Below are positions 53,095-60,402 of a DNA stretch of 64,000 bases, piece by piece. Position 1 is the stretch's first letter. Every line of letters begins with the position of its first letter. Under the pieces are notes generated by a model. It made no database searches and was not told where the DNA came from. It saw only the letters and a list, made by a program, of their open reading frames with translations. The DNA comes from Fibrobacter sp. UWB13 (lineage in GTDB: Bacteria > Fibrobacterota > Fibrobacteria > Fibrobacterales > Fibrobacteraceae): positions 434,001-498,000 of the forward strand of contig NZ_FXAX01000002.1 in the NCBI RefSeq assembly GCF_900177805.1. The letters run 5' to 3'. Made by a program: the position numbers and the translations under genes.

Positions 53095-54546
53095 TTATTG
53101 AATTCCATCGTCTTTTTTTATTTCCCAATAGCCATTCTTATCGCTACCAACACGCTTTAAAACTCCTAATTTTTGAAGTTTTGAAGTGTTTTCAGCAATT
53201 GAAGCTCGATGCAGTCCTAACAATTCAGAAAGTTCCGTAAGCGTAACCTTGGGATTTTCAGCAATTTTCGCTAAAATACCAATTTGATTCTTTGTCAATT
53301 TTACAGTCGGGTTTACAGTCGCCCTTACAGTCGCCTTTACAGTCGGGTTTTCTGTAGCCTTGTCCTCATTCAGCTCAAAAGGCGTAACATTAATCCTGTT
53401 AAAGGGAATCGTCACTACAATGAAATTTTTCTCTATACGAATGGATTCTCGGCCATACGCACCGACGATTTTCGGCACACCACGCCCCGAACGTTCGCTC
53501 AGCCGAAGTTGCAAAAATAAAGATGCAAGAACTTCATTGACAGGAATACTCACCCCTTTGTAAAAACCTTCCATATCCTGCTCAAGACCAAGACCGCCAT
53601 GTGAAAGAATCTCTATTCGATCCGTAAAGACACTTATCATTGGAGCATTCAAGCCCAGCCATTTGTTGTGAATAAAAGCGTTCAGAATAGCTTCGTGGAA
53701 AGCCTCATAATCAAAAAGCGGGACATCCTTCCGCTCGGAAATGCGGCCGCGTTCATCCGCTTGAATGATATTGATTGCATCGCCGTATTCCAAAATTTTG
53801 TCCATCGCATACAGAATGCAGGAGTTACCATATTCCTTAACCGAGAACAATGCGTCCGCTTTGCTTAAACCGCTAAAAACAGAAACGCGAATTGGAATAT
53901 CGTTAGCATCCGAAAGCAGCAATGCCATAATGTTATAGCGACCATCAGCAGTCAAAAGCTTGAGCGACTTCTTGAACGTATCCCTTCGGAGTTCAATTCC
54001 TTTCGCCCCGTAATACATGAACAACTTTTCAAAAGTCAGCTCCTGTGCATAATCCGGAGCCGCCGTATTGACAATAGTCGGAATGCCATTAGAAAGAACA
54101 TTCAAAAGACGAATCTCCCATTCAGGAAACTTTGACAGTTTCTCTTTGCTGGAGCCAATCCGAATAAAAGCCTGGGACGAAAATTTCGTCGGAACAGATT
54201 TTGCCGACGGAACAGTCAACAAAACAAGACGCTTACCATCAACCTGCACATCCTCGACTTCAAACGTGACACTCGGTTTTAGATTGCGAGCAAGATAGTG
54301 CTTATAGGGTTCGTGATCAATGTCGTTGTCGAAATTTACGGTTGTACCGGTGATTTCATGCGAGGTATCATCCACACCCCAAACGACATAACCGTATTCA
54401 CGCCCGCACAGAGCCGCCCCATTGGAGATTGCAGAAATATACTCCCCAATTTCTTCTTTCGAGAACCAGATGCCCTTAATATCCAACCATTCATATTCAT
54501 GGGGAAGAGAGAGCAAATTCCTGATAAGGTCTTCGGATTTTGCCAT
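53095..54546 (-). CDS. AlbA_2/Schlafen-type putative DNA-binding protein with winged-helix tail
   Basis: The protein (483 residues from the ATG at 54546, which has GGAGG upstream) starts with an AlbA_2-type domain (EYEWLDIKGIWFSKEEIGEYISAISNGAALC and YVVWGVDDTSHEITG), has the ATP-binding-like middle region common to COG2865 proteins (FHEAILNAFIHNKWLG, ERSGRGVPKIVGAY) and ends in a winged helix (LTELSELLGLHRASIAENTSKL). Such proteins are common in defence islands and are usually called transcriptional regulators, with little proof. A threonine/valine repeat linker joins the last two domains. Confidence 0.85.
   Translation of the reverse strand: MAKSEDLIRNLLSLPHEYEWLDIKGIWFSKEEIGEYISAISNGAALCGREYGYVVWGVDDTSHEITGTTVNFDNDIDHEPYKHYLARNLKPSVTFEVEDVQVDGKRLVLLTVPSAKSVPTKFSSQAFIRIGSSKEKLSKFPEWEIRLLNVLSNGIPTIVNTAAPDYAQELTFEKLFMYYGAKGIELRRDTFKKSLKLLTADGRYNIMALLLSDANDIPIRVSVFSGLSKADALFSVKEYGNSCILYAMDKILEYGDAINIIQADERGRISERKDVPLFDYEAFHEAILNAFIHNKWLGLNAPMISVFTDRIEILSHGGLGLEQDMEGFYKGVSIPVNEVLASLFLQLRLSERSGRGVPKIVGAYGRESIRIEKNFIVVTIPFNRINVTPFELNEDKATENPTVKATVRATVNPTVKLTKNQIGILAKIAENPKVTLTELSELLGLHRASIAENTSKLQKLGVLKRVGSDKNGYWEIKKDDGIQ
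53300..53347. repeat. Four in-frame 12-bp repeats in the AlbA_2-type gene
   Basis: Units TTTACAGTCGGG, TTTACAGTCGCC, CTTACAGTCGCC and TTTACAGTCGGG lie head to tail (plus-strand view) and encode PTVK/ATVR/ATVN/PTVK. Copy number could change in steps of four residues without breaking the frame. Confidence 0.8.
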
Positions 54547-54622
54547 AAAGCCTCCATATGGCCGCAAATAGCGACCGGTTAATGTTAGAGGCGTTCTTGC
54601 GAAATCAAAAAGTTGATAAAAG

Positions 54623-54658
54623 CAAAAACGCACCTCGCCTTTGTACAGCGAGATGCGT
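54623..54658 (-). terminator. Terminator of the hsd-associated operon
   Basis: On the minus strand ACGCATCTCGC and GCGAGGTGCGT pair over 11 bp (one U-G) around a 9-base loop, followed by TTTTGCTTTT. It lies about 60 bases past the stop at 54719 and marks the end of the seven-gene run from hsdR. Confidence 0.85.
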
Positions 54659-54718
54659 CGGCTTTTAATGTACCTAATATCAAAAAAACTGGCAAGGGGA
54701 GCAGAAAAATTTTACAAA

Positions 54719-55012
54719 CTATCGGGCAAGTTCTAAAAGCATTTGATTAAAGGCTTCTAAATTCAGTAAGGAGTAATTATCCATACATGAGATATCAAGC
54801 CTATTTGGAATATGATATTCTTCCAAAATGGATTTGATATTTTGGACCTTCATTCTAATCGAGCCCCTTTCTATATTTGGAAGTTTCGCATGCAAATAAT
54901 CAATGAATTGATTCGTTGGTTTAGGTTCATTTTCGCTTGGCTTGACATATTCAAGCAAGACTTCTTTACAGCAAAGCTGTTCTTCTGACAGTGTCCAAGA
55001 ATGTTTTGACAT
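54719..55012 (-). CDS. Small hypothetical protein, last gene of the hsd-associated operon
   Basis: The 97-residue protein begins MSKHSWTLSEEQLCCKEVLL and has PTNQFIDYLHAKLPNIERGS and IRMKVQNIKSILEEYHIPN, which look like a helical DNA-binding-type domain. GAGG precedes the ATG, and the gene starts 11 bases after the stop of the 368-residue gene, so it is co-transcribed. A strong terminator follows. No family is assigned with confidence. Confidence 0.7.
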   Translation of the reverse strand: MSKHSWTLSEEQLCCKEVLLEYVKPSENEPKPTNQFIDYLHAKLPNIERGSIRMKVQNIKSILEEYHIPNRLDISCMDNYSLLNLEAFNQMLLELAR

Positions 55013-55023
55013 ATTTTCCTCTT

Positions 55024-56130
55024 TTAGTTCAAATTTGGCAACGACGGGTCACATCTTTTGGCATTCGCATGAGCTAGCACACGACCAACTGCGGTAACTG
55101 CTACTGCATAAGGAATAGAATTCCACCACACCCTCACTTTTTTGATGGCATCATACGAATCAAGTTTTTCTACAAAAGTTTTTTTTATTTTTTCCATCAA
55201 ATCCGGCGACCTATCATACATTGAAAAAATCTTATGCAGGACCTGTTTTTGTTCTTCAGAGATTGGAACATGTGCAACGTCCCCATTGGAAATTACACCC
55301 TGCTTAAGAGCGTCTATACGTTCTTCATCCATTACAGGAATTAAGACATAATTATCCAACAAAACATTTGGAATCAAAGCATTTGTTGATAAACCAGACT
55401 CGATCAACATTTTTATTACTATTGGCCAATTTTCTCCATCTGTTTTTATACCAGTAGTTACAAAACCAGTATATTTATCCGTCCAAAAATCCTCCAACTT
55501 TTTTGTCACACCCAAAGAAGAACTCCTAATTGAATCCAATATATCTAATTCTTCAAGCCATTCTTTGCCCGCAGGCAAAGAAGACAAAGGCAATTTTTGA
55601 TACAATATATCTAGAGCCCACAAACCAATTTCTAAAGCATCAGCAACCGGCTCAATTTTTTCCACAGTATAAAGTACGGTCAACCCGTTCAATGCTTCAT
55701 CACTAATTTGATCAACGATTTCAACAGCTCTGTTTAAACCAACAAGATCCTTTCTTGAATTTTTCTTTTCTATTCGATGGACAAGTAACTCAGATAATAA
55801 GTCATAATCAGATTCGCGATCTGTGCACGCAGCAGCTTTATTCGCTTTTGCTAAAAACACCTGAAATGATGGATCTGCAAAATTTTGAAGAGCCCCTTCA
55901 ATGCGATGCATCTTGGGCATTAGGCGATCTTCCAATTTTTCCACCCTTTCTAATGCTGTTTTTTCCGCTTCAAAAGCCAAATCACGTTTTGCAACAGCAA
56001 ATATCTCTGAGCATATTTCTCTTGCCCTTTGCTCAGTAATTCCGTTTTGATTTATGATCGTGATATTTTGTCCCTGAATTTGTTGAGCATTATCACCAGC
56101 GGTTTGTGATTGGTTCGTATCATTTATCAT
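55024..56130 (-). CDS. LPO_1073/Vpar_1526-like protein with N-terminal GDN-IQGQ motif
   Basis: The 368-residue soluble protein begins with a low-complexity tail SQTAGDNAQQIQGQNITIIN, then GITEQRAREICSEIFAVAKR, FADPSFQVFLAKANKAA, DRESDYDLLSELLVHRIEKK and NRAVEIVDQISDEALNGLTV. This order recalls the LPO_1073/Vpar_1526 family of unknown function. A C-terminal part with WWNSIPYAVAVTAVGRVLAH could be an amphipathic or membrane-touching helix. GAGGTG precedes the ATG; the gap to the upstream 275-residue gene is 18 bases. The N-terminal motif is shared with the two preceding genes. Confidence 0.7.
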   Translation of the reverse strand: MINDTNQSQTAGDNAQQIQGQNITIINQNGITEQRAREICSEIFAVAKRDLAFEAEKTALERVEKLEDRLMPKMHRIEGALQNFADPSFQVFLAKANKAAACTDRESDYDLLSELLVHRIEKKNSRKDLVGLNRAVEIVDQISDEALNGLTVLYTVEKIEPVADALEIGLWALDILYQKLPLSSLPAGKEWLEELDILDSIRSSSLGVTKKLEDFWTDKYTGFVTTGIKTDGENWPIVIKMLIESGLSTNALIPNVLLDNYVLIPVMDEERIDALKQGVISNGDVAHVPISEEQKQVLHKIFSMYDRSPDLMEKIKKTFVEKLDSYDAIKKVRVWWNSIPYAVAVTAVGRVLAHANAKRCDPSLPNLN

Positions 56131-56148
56131 CTAGTTTCACCTCAAAAA

Positions 56149-56976
56149 CTAATGAATCCAAATATTATAATCAAAATCACCCAAACCAAGCTTCTTCATA
56201 TACATTAATGCGATCAGCATTCCTGCTGGTGTAGGTATTAGACAATCTAATTTTTGGCTCACGAAATATTCATAAACTTGATATACAGAAGGATATTCAA
56301 TTCTTATTTTTTCTTTTATTTTCTCTTCAGGAGATAAAACAATTGAATAAACATCCGAAAATGTCTTATATGGGAGAAAAACGCCTGTTGTTTTTGAAAC
56401 AAGGCCTATTGAATCTAAATACAGACCAATATCTTGTGACAAGGACCTATTTAGATTCATTGCATTTATCAATTTCTTATATATCCCGTCAATGCTTAAA
56501 CAATCAAATTTCACTTTGGTAACTATATGAATAATAGTCATCACATCTATATATTCTTTTGTCAATCTTGGAAAAATTGATAGCACTTGTTCCGAAACAA
56601 GCTCTAAAATTGGAGAGGTATTTTTGCAAAGCGTAAGCGTAAAAACATCCAAAAGAGAATCTATATCTATTTTGGATCCTTTTCTTGCACAGAGCTGAAT
56701 TGTATCGTTTAAAAGAAATTGCGTGTTCGATTCCGAAAACTTACAAGCATCTATATTATCTTTTTCAGCAATCAAACGACACTCTAATTTTTTGAAGCAT
56801 TCATCAACATTTTTCTGAGCCTCTTCCGCCGCAGCATTTACCAAGTTTGGAAAATTCTGCTTGAACAAATCATAAAAAATCTCTTTAACTTCATTATATC
56901 GAAGCCCAATATTAATATCGCCTCCAGCCTGAAGAGCAATTCCATTTTCGCCTACTTTTTGTTTTTGTCCATCCAT
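56149..56976 (-). CDS. Hypothetical protein with N-terminal IQAGGD-type motif, hsd-associated
   Basis: The 275-residue protein begins MDGQKQKVGENGIALQAGGD and INIG follows at once; then comes a helical body (NEVKEIFYDLFKQNFPNLVN, EEAQKNVDECFKKLE). The opening motif repeats the C-terminal motif of the small membrane protein encoded just upstream, and the general plan (motif, then x-EVKEIFYDLF) parallels the 368-residue protein downstream (motif, then AREICSEIFAVA). The start codon overlaps the upstream gene by 25 bases and has AGGGG before it. Codon use is AT-rich. Function unknown. Confidence 0.7.
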   Translation of the reverse strand: MDGQKQKVGENGIALQAGGDINIGLRYNEVKEIFYDLFKQNFPNLVNAAAEEAQKNVDECFKKLECRLIAEKDNIDACKFSESNTQFLLNDTIQLCARKGSKIDIDSLLDVFTLTLCKNTSPILELVSEQVLSIFPRLTKEYIDVMTIIHIVTKVKFDCLSIDGIYKKLINAMNLNRSLSQDIGLYLDSIGLVSKTTGVFLPYKTFSDVYSIVLSPEEKIKEKIRIEYPSVYQVYEYFVSQKLDCLIPTPAGMLIALMYMKKLGLGDFDYNIWIH

Positions 56977-57161
56977 TTTGTATCCCCTATATGTACATCA
57001 CCTCCAGCCTGAATGTTGATGCTATCCTTGCCCGATTTCTGAACTTGTGTAGGCTTGTTTCTAAAAAAGATGATTTTTACAATCCATCCTAAAAGAACTA
57101 TTCCCAAGCCCGAAAACAGCCATTCTTTATTTTCAGAAATGCAATTCAGTATGTTTTCCAT
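56952..57161 (-). CDS. Small membrane protein with C-terminal IQAGGD-type motif, hsd-associated
   Basis: The 69-residue protein has one membrane helix (WLFSGLGIVLLGWIVKIIFF, about residues 14-33), a basic stretch, and a C-terminal motif QKSGKDSINIQAGGDVHIG (about residues 41-59). Its ATG overlaps the hsdS stop codon (TAATG), so it is translationally coupled to hsdS. Small membrane proteins of this plan are seen in other bacteria but I know of no function. The motif is repeated at the N-terminus of the next two proteins. Confidence 0.75.
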   Translation of the reverse strand: MENILNCISENKEWLFSGLGIVLLGWIVKIIFFRNKPTQVQKSGKDSINIQAGGDVHIGDTKWMDKNKK

Positions 57162-58354
57162 TATGACACCTCGATTTCGTTGTTCATGAGTTTGGGGAGA
57201 AGGCGGTCGCGAGATTGTGTTAGCAGCTGAATTTGTGCATCGGCGGCAGCAATTTTACCATCCATTCTAGAAGCAATCGTGTTGTATTTTCGCAGTAATT
57301 CATCATTCGGAATAACAAACTGCTGACACAATAATTCATCCTTAGAAATAGAAGCAAAAATTGCACCATTTCCAAGTATGTCATCTTTAAAGAAACGCTC
57401 TTTCAGCATATAAAATAAGAAGCTTTGGTATTTTTCTTTATGATTTATAGCTGCGAGACCTCGACCTATTATGATTTTATTCTTCGTAAAATTCAATCGT
57501 CCTACAGGAGCTCTAACACTAAATAAAATACTTCCTGGTTCAGCAATTCTTGTTATAGAAGTTGAGTAAGTGTCGTCTATTACAAAACGAGTTCCATAGC
57601 TGCCGACTCCTTGATGAAATGGTAAGCCTTTTTTTTCTTGATTATAAAATTCTGATTTCGGGCTTTGCCCCATTATAACATCAGCAAAATCAACTAATTT
57701 TTCTTTTTTCCATCCTTCTGGCAATCCATCTACGATTTTGATGGTTTCGTGGCCAGGAAATTTAAGGTCGATGAACCATTGTTTGTAGAGGCGTTGGGAG
57801 GCTTCTTCGAGGAGTTTGATTTGCTTCTGGTTGTTTTCAATTAGGTCATCGTATGCGGAAAGGATGTCGGCTATTCTTTTTTGAGTTTTCAACGGAGGCA
57901 ACATTAACTCTATACTACTCAATAAGCCTGTATTAATACTCGGCATTGTTGCACCAATTGAAATTTTTTCCAACCATCTACCAATAAAAGGACTGCGTAA
58001 TTGATAATAAATAAACTTTGGATGACAAACATCCTCTTTTAAAGCAACTTTTAAACAGTCGCTCCCAGTCATCCATCCTTCCTCATTTTCTGTGATGAAA
58101 ACACATTTCCGAACATCACCTTTACGAGCAACCATCAAATTGCCAGAATGAACTTGATGCCGACAAAGACGTTTTGTATGTTCTTCTCCAACAAATACCA
58201 AATTAGAATGATTGATTTTTCCATCAATCATATCCTTAGGCATTATAATCGGCGTTCCAGATTCAGAATAATCAGAATTATGCAATTGCGAACCAAAAGG
58301 ACCTGGTTGAATACAGGTAGACACATCTCCTAATTTCACTTTTTCCCAAGCCAT
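57161..58354 (-). CDS. hsdS: Type I restriction-modification specificity subunit
   Basis: HsdS selects the bipartite DNA target. The 397-residue protein has two target-recognition domains: the first opens WEKVKLGDVSTCIQPGPFGS, the second GWKKEKLVDFADVIMGQSPK. Between them lies the conserved helical spacer (LPPLKTQKRIADILSAYDDL and EEASQRLYKQWFIDLKFPG) and a matching one ends the protein (DAQIQLLTQSRDRLLPKLMN). GGAGG lies upstream of the ATG. The stop codon overlaps the start of a small membrane-protein gene. It is separated from hsdM by a 142-bp spacer with REP-like hairpins. Confidence 0.94.
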   Translation of the reverse strand: MAWEKVKLGDVSTCIQPGPFGSQLHNSDYSESGTPIIMPKDMIDGKINHSNLVFVGEEHTKRLCRHQVHSGNLMVARKGDVRKCVFITENEEGWMTGSDCLKVALKEDVCHPKFIYYQLRSPFIGRWLEKISIGATMPSINTGLLSSIELMLPPLKTQKRIADILSAYDDLIENNQKQIKLLEEASQRLYKQWFIDLKFPGHETIKIVDGLPEGWKKEKLVDFADVIMGQSPKSEFYNQEKKGLPFHQGVGSYGTRFVIDDTYSTSITRIAEPGSILFSVRAPVGRLNFTKNKIIIGRGLAAINHKEKYQSFLFYMLKERFFKDDILGNGAIFASISKDELLCQQFVIPNDELLRKYNTIASRMDGKIAAADAQIQLLTQSRDRLLPKLMNNEIEVS

Positions 58355-58374
58355 CAGAGAAAAACCTCCATGGA

Positions 58375-58477
58375 TCCTTTGCGTTGCTCAGGATGACATA
58401 ATGACAAGGAGATTCCCGCCTTCGCGGGAATGACAAATTGTGTGGATTCTATCGCTTCGCTCCAGAATGACACATTT
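58375..58477. repeat. Three tandem REP-like hairpins between hsdM and hsdS
   Basis: Read on the minus strand: GTCATTCTGGAGCGAAGCG...AGAATCC, then GTCATTCCCGCGAAGGCGGG and AATC, then GTCATCCTGAGCAACGCAAA and GGATCC. Each is an imperfect hairpin of about 30 bases. The middle one (ATTCCCGC/GCGGGAAT) is the strongest. They sit inside an operon. Confidence 0.65.
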
Positions 58478-58496
58478 CTCTGTCTTTCATCTAATC

Positions 58497-60371
58497 TCAT
58501 ATCCCCAACTCCTTCATGTTCTTGGAGATGGTTTTCATGAGCGTGTTGCTTTCGTCCTGGAGTTTCAAGAGTTCTTCGTGAATTTCGTGCATGCGTTCGG
58601 CAAAGTCCACACCGTCATCTTCAACGGGGGCAACGCCTACATACGCACCAGGAGTAAGGCTAAAATTCTTTTCGGCAATTTCGGCACGGGTCGCGATTTT
58701 GCAAAGACCAAGAATATCCTTGTATTTTCCGTCACCGAACTTTTCATAGAGCCAATCGGCTTCTTTCGCCACATTCAAGATTTCATCAAATTCTGCAAGA
58801 CGCGTGTCCCATTCTTCCTGAGTCTTTTTCTTGCTCTTCTTATCGGCAGCATCTACAGATGCTTTTGCTTCGGCTCGAAGCGTTTCGCGATATTCCTTGA
58901 GCAATTCTACTTGCTTTGCAATCTTGGTTGTCTTGCGGAGAATCTTTTCAAGGTTGGCATCATCGGTTTCATCAGCGTAAGAAAGAAGCGTGGTGCGGTA
59001 TTCTGCAAGCAAACTTTGATACTTGTCAAGTTCTCCGCGATAAAGCCATACGATAGCGTTCAAGTTTTTCAGTTGCCACTCGCTCCATTCATTCAAGGTG
59101 CGATCAACAACGGTGTAATAGTTACGGGCATCAATAAAAAAAACTTTGTCCTTGATATTCTTCTTTTTGCACTTGTCAAAGAACCACAGGGTGCATGGCA
59201 AACTCTTGGTGTAAAAGAAGTTGTTGCCAACACTTATCATGCAATCCACATGACCTGTCGCCACGAGCTTTTCGCGGATATCTTTGTCCTTGCTCTGGCT
59301 ATCCGTCGCAGAGGCAGCCATCACAAAGCCAGCACGACCTTTTTCGTTCAGGTAGCTATAGAAATAAGAAATCCAAAGGTAGTTGCCATTGCCGATTTCT
59401 TTATCCTTGTTGACGGCAGGCAAACCAAACGGCAGTCGCCCTGCACTTTGACAACTTTCAGCCTTAACCTTATCCACATTAAAAGGCGGATTCGCCATCA
59501 CATAATCGCATTTGCCCGTCAAATTATGGGCATCGTGATAGAAGGAGTTCGCTTCGTCGCCAGACTTGACAACTCCGGTAAGGCCATGCACAGCCATGTT
59601 CATCAAGCAAAGCTGGGCATTGTATTCCACCTTTTCTTGACCATAAAAAGTCATGGTCTCGTTGCTAGCCATTCCGGCAGCATTCACGAAATCACCCGTC
59701 TGCACGAACATGCCACCACTTCCGCAAGCAGGGTCTAAAAGCACACCATACGAGGGCTCCAGCACATTCACAATCATTTTCACCAATGATTTCGGGGTAA
59801 AGAAAACTCCGTCATCACTAGCGATATTCTTTGCAAACTTACTGAGGAAGTATTCGTAAATACGACCCATTACATCGCCACCCACATCATCCAACGCATT
59901 GTTGTTGAAAGTGCGTAAAAGTTCAGCGAGAAGGTTATCCTTAAAGTCGGTGTAGGTCTTGGGCAACACTCCCTTCAATTTTTCGCTTTGAGCCTCGACC
60001 AGTTCCATGGCGTTATTCACCACTTCGCCAAGGCTGTTGAGCGGCTGACCATGCACATTCTTGAGCTTTGCAGAAGCAATGTTCGCAGGCAAATTCACCA
60101 AATAATCAAACTGGGCTTCTTTGGGGAGGAACAAGGCGCTCTTCGAAACAAAGTCACTCGCCTCGATGGGGAGAACGCGACCGCCTCGACTCGGGCGATT
60201 TTTCAACAGTTCGGCTTCAACCTTTTTGAAGCGCCCATAGGCATAACGCAAAAACAACAGACCCAAAACAGGCATACAATATTGATTCGAAGTCAACTTG
60301 GAATCGGCACGGAGTAAATCCGCAGATTCCCACAAATCCGCCTCAAGTTTCTTTAAGCTCTTATTATCCAT
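58497..60371 (-). CDS. hsdM: Type I restriction-modification DNA methyltransferase subunit
   Basis: HsdM methylates adenine at N6 in the target chosen by HsdS. The 624-residue protein has the N-terminal helical domain (LEADLWESADLLRADSKLTS), the SAM site LLDPACGSGGMFVQ and the catalytic ANPPFN motif, plus ASDDGVFFTPKSLVKMIVNV. An insertion of about 100 charged, helical residues (about 495-590) lies in the C-terminal part. AAGGA precedes the ATG, and the gap to hsdR is 31 bases. The gene is intact, so host methylation should persist even if restriction is off. Confidence 0.95.
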   Translation of the reverse strand: MDNKSLKKLEADLWESADLLRADSKLTSNQYCMPVLGLLFLRYAYGRFKKVEAELLKNRPSRGGRVLPIEASDFVSKSALFLPKEAQFDYLVNLPANIASAKLKNVHGQPLNSLGEVVNNAMELVEAQSEKLKGVLPKTYTDFKDNLLAELLRTFNNNALDDVGGDVMGRIYEYFLSKFAKNIASDDGVFFTPKSLVKMIVNVLEPSYGVLLDPACGSGGMFVQTGDFVNAAGMASNETMTFYGQEKVEYNAQLCLMNMAVHGLTGVVKSGDEANSFYHDAHNLTGKCDYVMANPPFNVDKVKAESCQSAGRLPFGLPAVNKDKEIGNGNYLWISYFYSYLNEKGRAGFVMAASATDSQSKDKDIREKLVATGHVDCMISVGNNFFYTKSLPCTLWFFDKCKKKNIKDKVFFIDARNYYTVVDRTLNEWSEWQLKNLNAIVWLYRGELDKYQSLLAEYRTTLLSYADETDDANLEKILRKTTKIAKQVELLKEYRETLRAEAKASVDAADKKSKKKTQEEWDTRLAEFDEILNVAKEADWLYEKFGDGKYKDILGLCKIATRAEIAEKNFSLTPGAYVGVAPVEDDGVDFAERMHEIHEELLKLQDESNTLMKTISKNMKELGI

Positions 60372-60402
60372 TTTGGTCCTTATAAAAATTTAAATGCAAC
60401 CG

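Noticed and set aside
53300-53347. Short CRISPR-like array
   Set aside because: The 12-bp units are directly head to tail without spacers and lie in frame inside a coding region. No CRISPR array or cas gene was seen anywhere in the window.
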